This document shows, piece after piece, positions 1 through 8,492 of a stretch of DNA of 58,749 nt; position 1 is the stretch's first letter, and every line of letters begins with the position of its first letter. Position numbers and translations under genes: made by a program. The notes under the pieces were generated by a model. It ran no database searches. It was not told the DNA's origin and saw nothing but the letters and a program-made list of their open reading frames with translations. Source of the stretch: Cyclobacteriaceae bacterium (GTDB lineage: Bacteria > Bacteroidota > Bacteroidia > Cytophagales > Cyclobacteriaceae); contig JAKISE010000008.1 in the NCBI GenBank assembly GCA_021648745.1, forward strand, positions 1 to 58,749, in the 5' to 3' direction.

Positions 1-258
1 GCCAACGGCTTCTAATTTATGATCCATTCGAGCTGTAAGCAGTACTGCAAAAACAATGAGCACTACTACACCCCCTGAATAAACGGTGAGTTGCACTGCA
101 GCCAAAAAGTTGTAGTTAAGCATAAAATACAGGCCAGCTGTTGCCATTAAAACAAATAACAAATAGATGGCCGCTCTTAAAATATTTCTACTGGTTACTG
201 TCATCACAGAAAACAGCACAATAGCGAGGGCGAGGATGTAAAAAATAATCTTTTCCAT
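1..258 (-). CDS. nuoJ: NADH-quinone oxidoreductase subunit J (NuoJ), partial
   Basis: The gene runs off the left edge, so only about the first 86 codons are present. The visible protein begins MEKIIFYILALAIVLFSV and has three hydrophobic helices, including the NuoJ-typical run LTVYSGGVVVLIVFAVLL. NuoJ is a proton-channel-associated membrane subunit of complex I. Its ATG (258-256) shares one base with the nuoI stop in a TAATG arrangement, which indicates translational coupling. Identification rests on the helix pattern and on its place directly after nuoI in the standard H-I-J order. The remaining membrane subunits (K, L, M, N) are presumably just outside the window. Confidence 0.9.
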   Translation of the reverse strand, partial: MEKIIFYILALAIVLFSVMTVTSRNILRAAIYLLFVLMATAGLYFMLNYNFLAAVQLTVYSGGVVVLIVFAVLLTARMDHKLEAVG

Positions 259-746
259 TATTCTTCTACACCTTTACGGATTTTTGATCCGGGTTTATTT
301 AAAACCATAGTTAAATCTTTTCTATCGAATGTAGCATGCTCAAATGATTGTCCCATTTTAATGGCATCCGTTGGGCAGGCTATAATACATAAATTACATA
401 GTGTACACATGGAGTGGTGGTACACATGCTTTTCAATTACTTTCTTTTTCTTTCCTGTTTCAGGGTCAGCTAAGCGCTCCCACATAATTTCGATAGAACC
501 ATTTGGGCAGGCAAGTTCACAGGCGGAACAACCTGTGCATGAATGTTCGTTATTCTCATCGTGAGGCATTATAACTACTCCTCTAAATCGATCAAACATT
601 TTTAATGTGTCCCTGTTTTCAGGATACTGCTGCGTAATAATCTCTTTACGGGCGTGAGTAAAATAGTATCCTGTAACTTTCATCCCTGTTAACAGGGTTT
701 TAATTCCGTGGAAAATATCTTTAAAGTACGTGGTTATTGCATTCAT
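258..746 (-). CDS. nuoI: NADH-quinone oxidoreductase subunit I (NuoI), 2x[4Fe-4S]
   Basis: 162 residues. This is the ferredoxin-like complex I subunit that carries clusters N6a and N6b and passes electrons toward NuoB. Two CxxCxxCxxxC motifs are visible: C70, C73, C76, C80 (CTGCSACELAC) and C114, C117, C120, C124 (CTLCNLCIIAC). The N-terminal stretch is amphipathic, as in membrane-associated NuoI. It lies 9 bp after nuoH and overlaps nuoJ by one base, so it is part of the nuo operon. Because nuoE, nuoF and nuoG are missing from the usual place between nuoD and nuoH, NuoI could be close to the entry point for electrons in this complex (inference). Confidence 0.96.
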   Translation of the reverse strand: MNAITTYFKDIFHGIKTLLTGMKVTGYYFTHARKEIITQQYPENRDTLKMFDRFRGVVIMPHDENNEHSCTGCSACELACPNGSIEIMWERLADPETGKKKKVIEKHVYHHSMCTLCNLCIIACPTDAIKMGQSFEHATFDRKDLTMVLNKPGSKIRKGVEE

Positions 747-755
747 AATTATATC

Positions 756-1832
756 TTAAAAATACCAACCCATCATGGCAATAAATGCTACAACCAGTAG
801 GTTAACCAAGTTTATAGGTAATAAATATTTCCATTCCAACACCAGTAATTGGTCAATTCGTAAACGAGGGAACGTCCATTTAAACCACATAATGAGGCCA
901 ATGATGAACCCGGTTTTACCAAAAAACCAAAGTATTGGAGGGATGTAATCCATTATGGAATTAAAGGCTTCCCAATTGCCAATATGAAAGGGCATCCAAC
1001 CACCTAGGAATACTGTGGCTCCAACAGCAGCTATGATAAATAAATTAACATATTCTGCTAAAAAGAACATCGCAAATTTAATACCTGAGTATTCTGTATG
1101 AAAACCTGCCGTTAATTCCGATTCGGCCTCAGCCATATCGAAAGGACCACGATTTGTTTCCGCTGTTCCTGCAATTAGAAAAATCACAAAGGCAATGAAC
1201 ACCGGAATATGGCCTTTAAAGATCCACCAGCCATCTGCTTGGCTTTCGATGATAGCACTTAATTGTAAATCGCCTGCAAGTACCACAATTACCAACAAAG
1301 AGAGCAGAGCTGAAATTTCGTAACTAATTATTTGGGCCCCACTTCGTAGTGCACCAATAAGAGAGTACTTATTATTGCCAGCCCAGCCACCGATTAAAAT
1401 ACCTAACACACCAATGGAAGAAACTGCTGAAATGTAAAATACGCCAATATTGATATCCATAACATGCAGACCTAAGGCAAATGGAATGGCACCAATAGCT
1501 AAAAATGCTGCTATCACCATTATAAATGGCGCAAGGTTAAATAAGAACTTATCTGCAGAACGAGCCATAATATGCTCCTTCATTAAGAGTTTTAGAAAAT
1601 CGGCTAGGGTTTGCAATAACCCCCACTTACCTACCCGGTTTGGCCCTATTCGTTGTTGGAAAAAAGCAGCTACTTTACGCTCGATATACACCATGCCCAT
1701 TACCGAAAGCGCCACAAAAGTGATAAGTACAATTCCGATAATACTCCACTCTACCACCGTAACCATAACTGGTGACAGGCTCGCAGAGAGTGATTCGTGA
1801 ATGCTGTTGGTGAGAGATGAAAAATTATACAT
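756..1832 (-). CDS. nuoH: NADH-quinone oxidoreductase subunit H (NuoH)
   Basis: 358 residues with eight or nine membrane helices. NuoH forms much of the quinone tunnel at the junction of the peripheral and membrane arms. Family landmarks are visible: ERKVAAFFQQRIGPNRVG near residues 50-68 and NRGPFDMAEAESELTAGFH near 227-245, the latter containing the acidic residues of the quinone/proton pathway. Length matches the family. It is 18 bp after nuoD and 9 bp before nuoI. In most 14-subunit operons nuoE, nuoF and nuoG would lie between nuoD and nuoH; here nothing does. Confidence 0.97.
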   Translation of the reverse strand: MYNFSSLTNSIHESLSASLSPVMVTVVEWSIIGIVLITFVALSVMGMVYIERKVAAFFQQRIGPNRVGKWGLLQTLADFLKLLMKEHIMARSADKFLFNLAPFIMVIAAFLAIGAIPFALGLHVMDINIGVFYISAVSSIGVLGILIGGWAGNNKYSLIGALRSGAQIISYEISALLSLLVIVVLAGDLQLSAIIESQADGWWIFKGHIPVFIAFVIFLIAGTAETNRGPFDMAEAESELTAGFHTEYSGIKFAMFFLAEYVNLFIIAAVGATVFLGGWMPFHIGNWEAFNSIMDYIPPILWFFGKTGFIIGLIMWFKWTFPRLRIDQLLVLEWKYLLPINLVNLLVVAFIAMMGWYF

Positions 1833-1850
1833 AGTTTATAAATTCTAGCA

Positions 1851-2978
1851 TTAACGATCAATATCAGGTACAACAATATCTATGGTGGACATCATTGCCA
1901 CTAAATCGGCTATTTTATATCCTTTGGCTATATGATCCAACACAAATAAATTGGAGAAACCAGGTGATCTAAATTTGATACGATAAGGGCTTTTAGTTCC
2001 ATCACTTACAACATACACACCTAACTCGCCACGGGCAGTTTCAACACTTTGAAAAAACTCACCCTTTGGTAATTTAATTACCGCCTTTACAGCCGATGAT
2101 TGAATTTCTCCTTCAGGAATATTATCTATCAATTGCTCAATAATCGACATGGACTCCCACATTTCTAGCATCCGAGCTTTATACCTTGAGTAGGTGTCAC
2201 CCGTTTCCATCAAAATTTCTTTAAAATCAACACGGTCATAAGCACTGTATGGCTTATGCTTTCGAATATCGTTTGAGAAACCTGAAGCTCTGCCTGTTGG
2301 CCCAGTAATTCCATAAGAAATAGCATCCTCTTTAGATAAGATACCAATACCTTCTGTTCTGTTTCTAAAAATTACATTATCAGAAAGCAGGTCATCGTAT
2401 TCTGGCAATTTCGTTTTAAAATGAGCTATAAAGTCTTTAACTCGTTTTTGAAAATTAGGATGAATATCAAACATTACACCTCCAGGGGTGTTATAATTCA
2501 TTGTTAATCGTGCCCCACAGGTTTCTTCAAAAATATCATTGATTATTTCTCGATCGCGGAAACCATATAAAAAGCTGGTTAATGCACCCAAGTCCATTCC
2601 CATTACGCCCCACCATAATTGGTGTGATGACAAACGAGTAAGCTCCGACATTATAGTGCGAATAACTTTTACTCGTTCACTCACTCCAATTTCCAGCGCA
2701 TTTTCAACCAAGAGGCAGACGGCCTCGTTGTTCATATGGTTGCTGAGGTAATCCATTCGATCGGTTACATGCACAATTTGACGATAGGTATCTTTCTCGC
2801 ACATTTTTTCGATGGAACGATGCACATAGCCAATATGTGGTATTACTTTTTTAATAATTTCCCCATCCAACTCCAACATTAACCGAAGCACACCATGTGT
2901 TGAAGGGTGCTGAGGACCCATATTAATAAAGTACTCCTGAGTTTTGATTCCCTCTTTTATTGCTTCCTCGGCTATCAT
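1851..2978 (-). CDS. nuoD: NADH-quinone oxidoreductase subunit D (NuoD)
   Basis: 375 residues, the 49-kDa subunit that with NuoB forms the quinone reduction site. The motif NMGPQHPSTHGVLR is at residues 19-32, with the His that lines the quinone cavity, and RTEGIGILSKEDAISYGITG lies mid-protein. It is a single NuoD, not a NuoCD fusion. The ATG overlaps the nuoC stop by four bases (ATGA), so the two are probably translationally coupled. The C-terminus (DIVVPDIDR) matches the end of NuoD, which retains an acidic-Asp-Arg tail. Confidence 0.97.
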   Translation of the reverse strand: MIAEEAIKEGIKTQEYFINMGPQHPSTHGVLRLMLELDGEIIKKVIPHIGYVHRSIEKMCEKDTYRQIVHVTDRMDYLSNHMNNEAVCLLVENALEIGVSERVKVIRTIMSELTRLSSHQLWWGVMGMDLGALTSFLYGFRDREIINDIFEETCGARLTMNYNTPGGVMFDIHPNFQKRVKDFIAHFKTKLPEYDDLLSDNVIFRNRTEGIGILSKEDAISYGITGPTGRASGFSNDIRKHKPYSAYDRVDFKEILMETGDTYSRYKARMLEMWESMSIIEQLIDNIPEGEIQSSAVKAVIKLPKGEFFQSVETARGELGVYVVSDGTKSPYRIKFRSPGFSNLFVLDHIAKGYKIADLVAMMSTIDIVVPDIDR

Positions 2979-3478
2979 AATGAAATTATATTTATAGAGT
3001 CCACATAATCTTTTCTAAGAGGATAGCCTTTCCAATCATCATCTAGCAAGATTCTTCTCAAATCAGGATGGTTGGTAAACACCACACCAAACAAATCGTA
3101 CACTTCTCGCTCAAGGTATTCTGCAGTGCGCCAAATATGGCATAAGGTTTCAACCACAGGCTTGTCTTTATCTTCAATTTTTACTTTGAGTACCAATTCG
3201 TGTTCAAGTTCAATCGAACGAAGATGATAGACCATCATAAAATGATCGGCAAAATCAACACAAGTAAGACTGAACATAAAATTGAATTGCATCTCCTCAT
3301 CGTTGCGTAGTTTTTCAGCAAACTCCAACAATTGGTTTGGCTTAATGATTATTTCTAAAAATTGAGTACCGGGCGAAGCTTTTACACCTGCTGCTTCATC
3401 GGCCAAAACTGGTGCGGCAGAAAACTCAACTTCCGAACTCCAAGTAGCAATTTTATTTTGTAGGCTTTTTCTATCCAT
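2975..3478 (-). CDS. nuoC: NADH-quinone oxidoreductase subunit C (NuoC)
   Basis: 167 residues, the 30-kDa peripheral-arm subunit. The signature EREVYDLFGVVFTNHPDLRR is present around residues 118-137, followed by GYPLRKDY. It is a stand-alone NuoC. It overlaps nuoD by four bases and starts 9 bp after the fic-like gene. Normally nuoC follows nuoB directly, so the fic-like gene interrupts the B-C junction, yet the tight spacing here suggests that transcription still runs through. Confidence 0.96.
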   Translation of the reverse strand: MDRKSLQNKIATWSSEVEFSAAPVLADEAAGVKASPGTQFLEIIIKPNQLLEFAEKLRNDEEMQFNFMFSLTCVDFADHFMMVYHLRSIELEHELVLKVKIEDKDKPVVETLCHIWRTAEYLEREVYDLFGVVFTNHPDLRRILLDDDWKGYPLRKDYVDSINIISL

Positions 3479-3487
3479 TACTTAATA

Positions 3488-4291
3488 TTAAAACAAAAAG
3501 GTTATTCCATTTCCTTTATTCTTCTTTTTTGTTTGATTCTCAAACCTACTAATTTCATTCGAAAGGTATTTTATATATTGGTTATCCATAAAATGTATAA
3601 ACGGCTCTAATTGTTCAACATTTCTACTGCTTTCGAGGGCATTAAAATACGCTAGCTTATCTTCTTTATTAACAATAGAAAGCGGTAACTTAAAATAAGT
3701 TTGTATCATATTCATCACTAACCTTGATGTTCTCCCATTGCCGTCATAATGTGGATGGATGCTTACAAGGTTATAATGTGCACTATAAGCTAAATTTATT
3801 TGTTCTCTTAAGGTTAAATTATTCGCCATTCTGTCATTTACCTCAACACATAACTGGTTTAATAAGTCTGGCACTTTATCGTAAGCTGGGAAATACCTGT
3901 TTTGCACAAATACAGATCCTTTTCTTAATTCGCCTTTTGCGGAGTCAACCACCCCCAAGGCAGTATTATATGTTTGACCCGTGTTTTTCATTACTGTTTC
4001 ATTGATATCACATATTATTTGCAAACTTAATCTAGTTGATTTTTGACCTAATTTAATGGCTAATTGCAACGCATTATGATGATCTTTAACCATTAGTGAA
4101 TGTGAAAGAGGTTTTCCTTTGGGGGTTATACCTTCGTTAATAAGTAAGCTTGCCTCTTCAATTGACAAAGTTGAACCTTCTATTTGAGTACTGTGAGCCG
4201 TTATGGCATACTGATTAAACTTATCATAATCTACCACATTGTGGAGGTTTAAGTTTTGGTATTCTTCAATATATAATTCTACTTTATTCAC
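3488..4291 (-). CDS. Fic-family (Fido domain) AMPylation-type protein inside the nuo operon
   Basis: 267 residues. The Fic core motif is HPHYDGNGRTSR (residues 179-190), a form of HPFxxGNGRxxR with the catalytic His, the phosphate-binding GNGR and the second Arg. An N-terminal SxxxEG motif (S34 to G39, STQIEG) matches the inhibitory helix of class II Fic proteins, so the enzyme may be self-inhibited. Fic enzymes usually transfer AMP or other phosphate-containing groups to target proteins; the target here cannot be read. The start is GTG, because a stop lies three codons upstream and no ATG is available. A 14-bp near-palindrome sits just upstream (4300-4313). It separates nuoB from nuoC and is probably an insertion into an ancestral nuo operon. 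No toxin or antitoxin partner is visible beside it. Confidence 0.9.
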   Translation of the reverse strand: MNKVELYIEEYQNLNLHNVVDYDKFNQYAITAHSTQIEGSTLSIEEASLLINEGITPKGKPLSHSLMVKDHHNALQLAIKLGQKSTRLSLQIICDINETVMKNTGQTYNTALGVVDSAKGELRKGSVFVQNRYFPAYDKVPDLLNQLCVEVNDRMANNLTLREQINLAYSAHYNLVSIHPHYDGNGRTSRLVMNMIQTYFKLPLSIVNKEDKLAYFNALESSRNVEQLEPFIHFMDNQYIKYLSNEISRFENQTKKKNKGNGITFLF

Positions 4292-4299
4292 AATCAGTT

Positions 4300-4313
4300 A
4301 ACTTAACTAAGTT
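4300..4313. promoter_or_regulatory. Near-palindrome upstream of the fic-like gene
   Basis: AACTTAACTAAGTT is an inverted repeat (AACTTA/TAAGTT, two-base centre) lying 9 bp before the GTG start of the fic-like gene. It falls in the 111-bp gap after nuoB, the widest gap in the operon. It may be an operator or part of a secondary promoter; this is inference from symmetry and position only. Confidence 0.3.
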
Positions 4314-4402
4314 ATATATTCATCAAAAGAAAATATCCTCTTGGTCTTTTTCATTTACTTTTCCTGCGTACGTTGGTTTTCGAATCCTTTTCATAATTAC
4401 AT

Positions 4403-4978
4403 CTATAATCCTTTATCAAACTCTTCTAAGGTTGGCTTTTTATCCACCATCGAAGAGCTTTTTATTTTATCTTGCAATTTCATAATGCCATCCAATAAGG
4501 CTTCTGGCCTTGGTGGGCAACCGGGCACATATACATCTACCGGAATAATATGGTCAGCCCCTTTTACTACCGAATATGTATTATAAAAAAATGGACCTCC
4601 TGATATAGCACAGGCTCCCATTGCGATTACATATTTAGGATCGGCAATTTGCTCGTATAATCTACGAAGCACAGGTGCCATTTTGTTGACAATCGTTCCA
4701 GCAATTACGATCATATCTGCCTGGCGTGGGGTAGCACGAGCTACTTCAAATCCAAATCGTGACCAATCGTGACGAGAAGCTCCTGTTTGCATCATTTCGA
4801 TAGCACAGCAACTTGTACCAAATGTGAGCGGCCAAAGTGAATTTGACCGTGACCAATTCACAATTTTATCGAACGAGGTTACTATAATGTTAGCCCCATT
4901 GCCAGCTCCAATTACTTTTCCAGGAAAGTCTTCGGGTATGTTCGAAGGATTTTCTATTTTATCTAGGTCTATTCCCAT
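4403..4978 (-). CDS. nuoB: NADH-quinone oxidoreductase subunit B (NuoB)
   Basis: About 191 residues. NuoB carries cluster N2, the last Fe-S cluster before quinone. The ligands are visible as the CC pair in GTSCCAIEMMQ, a Cys in MGACAISGG and a Cys in VYVPGCPPRPE. I place the start at the ATG at 4978, giving MGIDLDKIEN. The reading frame extends to 4999, but only through a TTG codon. The chosen start overlaps the nuoA stop (AAGATGGGAATAG). A 111-bp gap and the fic-like gene follow. Confidence 0.95.
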   Translation of the reverse strand: MGIDLDKIENPSNIPEDFPGKVIGAGNGANIIVTSFDKIVNWSRSNSLWPLTFGTSCCAIEMMQTGASRHDWSRFGFEVARATPRQADMIVIAGTIVNKMAPVLRRLYEQIADPKYVIAMGACAISGGPFFYNTYSVVKGADHIIPVDVYVPGCPPRPEALLDGIMKLQDKIKSSSMVDKKPTLEEFDKGL

Positions 4979-5319
4979 CTTAATGCGTCTTTTTTCCAAG
5001 CATATAAAAGGCCGAGCCCCAGTATGAAAAAGAAAATTACAATTTCAATAAAAGCAACCATCCCTAAGTCTTTCATTACCACCGCCCAAGGAACAATAAA
5101 AATTGTTTCTACATCAAAAATGAGGAAGAGGATTGCAAATAAGTAATAGCCCACTTTAAACTGAATCCATGAAGGCCCTTGCGTTTCGATACCACATTCA
5201 AAGGTATCTTCCTTCATTTTTTGAGGCACCTTTGGCGAAATAAAGTAGGAGAAAACAATGGCCCCTCCTACCATTAGAGTACCCAAAATGATAAATAAAA
5301 TGATTGCTTCGTTGCCCAT
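4969..5319 (-). CDS. nuoA: NADH-quinone oxidoreductase subunit A (NuoA)
   Basis: 116 residues, three transmembrane helices. Conserved landmarks are YFISPKVPQKMKEDTFECGI, with the Cys of the quinone-region loop, and FLIFDVETIFIVPWA in helix 2. Length matches the family. It starts 3 bp after korB and overlaps nuoB by about 10 bp. This places the complex I genes directly behind the 2-oxoacid:ferredoxin oxidoreductase genes in one transcription unit. Confidence 0.96.
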   Translation of the reverse strand: MGNEAIILFIILGTLMVGGAIVFSYFISPKVPQKMKEDTFECGIETQGPSWIQFKVGYYLFAILFLIFDVETIFIVPWAVVMKDLGMVAFIEIVIFFFILGLGLLYAWKKDALRWE

Positions 5320-5322
5320 CGC

Positions 5323-6333
5323 TTATTTAATTTCCCACGTTTCTCCACTTTCCAATAAATCATTTACCGATTTAAAAGGGGAGTTTTTTTCCACTTCTTC
5401 TACCTGTTTTTTCATTCTCATTTCAAACGAATCTTCTCCATAAGAACGGATAATACCCGTAACCACCGGCATTTGAAGTTTTGCTAACATCATATGTAGT
5501 GTATTGTCTTCTTCGTGCGCATCGTGTACTAAAAGATCGTCTTCTGTAATGCCATCTTCACCAATGGTAACTATTTCTAATTTGAAACCATTTAGCTTCA
5601 ATCCTTTATCGGAATTGGCTCCAAAAATCATTGGCTTTCCGTGCTCAACATGAACTTGGTTATCTAGCTTGACATCTTTTGCCGTATAATCAGAGAAAAT
5701 ATCTTTATTAAAGATGACACAGTTTTGTAAAATTTCAATAATAGAGGCTCCTCTATGTTTTTCAGCCTCTACTAAAATTGCCGTCAACGCTTTTGCATTA
5801 GTATCTGTAGCTCTAGCAAAGAAATGCCCGTTAGCGCCCAATACTAGTTCACCAGGATTAAAAGGATTATCAATCGTGCCTTGAGGAGATGACTTTGTTG
5901 ACTGACCCAAATTAGTGGTTGGAGAAAACTGCCCTTTCGTTAATCCGTAAATTCGGTTATTAAACAAAAGCACATTAATACTCACATTTCTTCGAATCAG
6001 ATGAATAAAGTGATTCCCGCCAATGGCTAAGGCATCACCATCACCTGTAATTTGCCAAACACTTAAATTAGGGTTGGCTAATTTAACACCCGTAGCAATT
6101 GCTGGCGCACGACCATGAATACTATGAAAACCGTAGGTATCCATGTAATATGGAAATCGAGAGGAACAACCAATTCCAGATACAAATACAATGTCTTCTC
6201 TTTTTCGTCCGATTAAAGGCATTGCCTTTTGAACGGCTTTTAAAATAGCATAATCTCCACACCCTGGGCACCATTTTACTTCTTGGTCGCTAGAAAAATC
6301 TTTAGCGGTATATTCTAATGTTTCTACTGACAT
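5323..6333 (-). CDS. korB: 2-oxoacid:ferredoxin oxidoreductase beta subunit
   Basis: 336 residues, the thiamine-diphosphate-binding subunit. WCPGCGDYAIL near residues 21-31 carries the CxxC seen in beta subunits. GDGDALAIGGNHFIHLIRR and NNRIYGLTKGQFSPTT match the ThDP/Mg site and following loop. Together with KorA the enzyme oxidises a 2-oxoacid (probably 2-oxoglutarate, possibly pyruvate) to the acyl-CoA and reduces ferredoxin; substrate choice is not decided by the sequence. It lies 2 bp after korA and 3 bp before nuoA, which strongly implies one operon with complex I. Confidence 0.92.
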   Translation of the reverse strand: MSVETLEYTAKDFSSDQEVKWCPGCGDYAILKAVQKAMPLIGRKREDIVFVSGIGCSSRFPYYMDTYGFHSIHGRAPAIATGVKLANPNLSVWQITGDGDALAIGGNHFIHLIRRNVSINVLLFNNRIYGLTKGQFSPTTNLGQSTKSSPQGTIDNPFNPGELVLGANGHFFARATDTNAKALTAILVEAEKHRGASIIEILQNCVIFNKDIFSDYTAKDVKLDNQVHVEHGKPMIFGANSDKGLKLNGFKLEIVTIGEDGITEDDLLVHDAHEEDNTLHMMLAKLQMPVVTGIIRSYGEDSFEMRMKKQVEEVEKNSPFKSVNDLLESGETWEIK

Positions 6334-6335
6334 AA

Positions 6336-8180
6336 TTAGTTGGATTCTAGGGTTTTGTTAATAGCATGGTTTAATTCTACTACTCTAAATGGCAACCCTT
6401 GTGTTTTATTAAATTGTTGGTAAGTAAATTGTGGTAGTTCTCCTCTTAAATATTTAACCAACTGGCCTTGATTAAGCTCCGCAACCAATATTTTTTTAAA
6501 CTTGCTGAATACCTCTGCAGTATTTTTAGGCAATGGCTTTATATAATTAAAATGGGCCAAGCCCACTTTTTTATTTTGAGCAGTACATTTATTAATTGCT
6601 GTTAATGTAGAGCCGTATGTTCCACCCCAACTAACAACCAATAAATCTCCTTCTTGAGAACCATCTACTTCTAGTTCTGGAATATAATTGGCAACGCGTT
6701 GCACTTTTTCTTCCCTTACATAAGTCATTTTCTCGTGATTCTCCGGGGTGTATGAAACATTACCCGTAAGTTCATCTTTTTCAAGACCACCAATTCTATG
6801 CTCATAGCCTGACTGGCCTGGGTACGCCCAATACCTTGCTAAAGAAGCAGTATCGCGCTCATAGGGCTGCCAGTTTTGCATCGACTTGTCCGCTTCATGA
6901 GGAGTGATATCGTCTAAATCTTCTGTACGCTGAATTTTCCAAGGCTGAGAACCATTGGCCACATAGCCATCAGTTAATAACAACACAGGAGTCATATGCT
7001 CCAACGCAATTTTTGCAGCCCTAAATGCCATTGAAAAACAATCAGCAGGTGATTTTGCGGCTACTACTACTACAGGGCTTTCACCGTTTCTTCCGTACAA
7101 GGCTTGCATCAAATCAGATTGCTCTGTTTTGGTTGGTAAACCTGTAGATGGACCACCACGTTGTACATCAACAACTACTAAAGGAAGCTCCGTCATAACT
7201 GCTAACCCAAGTGCTTCTCCTTTAAGTGCAAGACCCGGACCAGAAGTAGTTGTTATGGCCAAGTCGCCTGCAAAGGCTGCGCCTATGGCAGAAGTAATTC
7301 CTGCAATTTCATCTTCTGCTTGAAAAACCTTAGCACCAAAATGACGATGTTTAGCTAGCTCTTGTAAAATATCAGTAGCAGGTGTAATAGGGTAAGAACC
7401 TAAGAATAACTCCTTACCTGATTTTTCAGCAGCCGCTAGGAAACCCCAAGCCGTGGCCTCGTTACCCATTACATTTTTATAAAGCCCAGGCTCCATATCA
7501 GCTGGCAGCACGGCACTTGCAGAAGAAAACGCCTCAATCGTATCAGCATAATTAAACCCTGCTTTAAGGGCTTTTATATTGCCTGCTAAAATTTCAGGTT
7601 TTTTACCAAATTTACCTTTCAAAAACCGTTCGGTATAATCCAAGGGGCGACTGAACATCCAATACACCATCCCTAAGGCAAACATATTTTTGCTCCGAAC
7701 CATGCTTTTATTATCAAGCCCAAGACCTTCTAAAGCTGTTCGAGTAAGCGTTGTCATAGGAGCTTCAATTACATGATACTCTCTAAGTTCTCCACTTGTT
7801 AAAGGGTCATCAGCAAATCCGGCTTTTTCCCAATCTTTACGTTTAAAGTTATCGGTATCTATTATAATAGTTTTGCCTTTGGCTACATCCCTTAAGTTTG
7901 CTTTCAATGCGGCTGCATTCATAGCCACTAATACATCAGGACTATCACCTGGAGTGTGAATATGTGCCTGACCGATATGCACTTGAAACCCCGAAACACC
8001 GGCCACAGTTCCTTGTGGAGCCCTAATTTCGGCAGGGTAATCAGGAAAAGTTGCAATATCGTTGCCCAACAAAGCAGAAGTTCCTGTAAACTGAGTACCA
8101 GTAAGTTGCATTCCATCTCCCGAATCTCCGGCAAATTTAATCACAACCTTATCTACCTCTTTAATAGCAGTTGTTCCCAT
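6336..8180 (-). CDS. korA: 2-oxoacid:ferredoxin oxidoreductase alpha subunit (gamma-alpha fusion)
   Basis: About 614 residues. The N-terminal ~200 residues are a gamma-type domain (KFAGDSGDGMQLTGTQF). They are followed by the ThDP pyrimidine-binding alpha domain (GSYPITPATDILQELA, QAEDEIAGITSAIGAAFAG, TTTSGPGLALKGEALG) and a transketolase C-terminal-like domain. The gamma-alpha fusion is typical of Bacteroidota, Actinobacteria and other KorA proteins. I chose the ATG at 8180 (MGTTAIKEVDK), since the frame reaches 8222 only through a TTG. It is first in the kor-nuo operon. A dicluster ferredoxin gene is divergent 312 bp away. Confidence 0.92.
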   Translation of the reverse strand: MGTTAIKEVDKVVIKFAGDSGDGMQLTGTQFTGTSALLGNDIATFPDYPAEIRAPQGTVAGVSGFQVHIGQAHIHTPGDSPDVLVAMNAAALKANLRDVAKGKTIIIDTDNFKRKDWEKAGFADDPLTSGELREYHVIEAPMTTLTRTALEGLGLDNKSMVRSKNMFALGMVYWMFSRPLDYTERFLKGKFGKKPEILAGNIKALKAGFNYADTIEAFSSASAVLPADMEPGLYKNVMGNEATAWGFLAAAEKSGKELFLGSYPITPATDILQELAKHRHFGAKVFQAEDEIAGITSAIGAAFAGDLAITTTSGPGLALKGEALGLAVMTELPLVVVDVQRGGPSTGLPTKTEQSDLMQALYGRNGESPVVVVAAKSPADCFSMAFRAAKIALEHMTPVLLLTDGYVANGSQPWKIQRTEDLDDITPHEADKSMQNWQPYERDTASLARYWAYPGQSGYEHRIGGLEKDELTGNVSYTPENHEKMTYVREEKVQRVANYIPELEVDGSQEGDLLVVSWGGTYGSTLTAINKCTAQNKKVGLAHFNYIKPLPKNTAEVFSKFKKILVAELNQGQLVKYLRGELPQFTYQQFNKTQGLPFRVVELNHAINKTLESN

Positions 8181-8445
8181 ATATCTTATTCTATTTATTA
8201 TCCTTATTTGTAGGGCGTGCAAGTTAGACCGCCATCAAAAATAAAAGTATGAGTAATATCATAAAAAACCGAATATTTGGTCAGTGTTTATTTGCAGGAA
8301 AAATAAAACCTCAAATCTTTCGAATCAACAATGTTTTAACGATTTTAGATTCTATAAGAAAACATGTAGGTTTAACGCAATTTCGCTGTCTCTTTAGAAT
8401 AATTCCAAATAGAAAATATATGTTATTAAGTTAAATTTTGTATTT

Positions 8446-8453
8446 TACATTTG
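8446..8453 (+). promoter_or_regulatory. Putative Bacteroidota -7 element of the ferredoxin gene
   Basis: TACATTTG fits the Bacteroidota -7 consensus TAnnTTTG and lies about 40 bp before the ferredoxin ATG, in the gap between the divergent korA and ferredoxin genes. No clear TTG is seen 19 bp upstream. I see no gene in the rest of 8181-8492. Confidence 0.45.
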
Positions 8454-8492
8454 CGACAGAAAAAAGCAAATAACATTTAAAATATAGATATT

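Noticed and set aside
4325..4396. 23-codon frame between nuoB and the fic-like gene (MKRIRKPTYAGKV start)
   Set aside because: Too short to support, no recognised motif, and it may be only leader sequence; noted in case a homologue exists.
8249..8434. 61-residue open frame between korA and the ferredoxin gene
   Set aside because: No homology-like features, biased composition, and the region contains the promoter of the ferredoxin gene.
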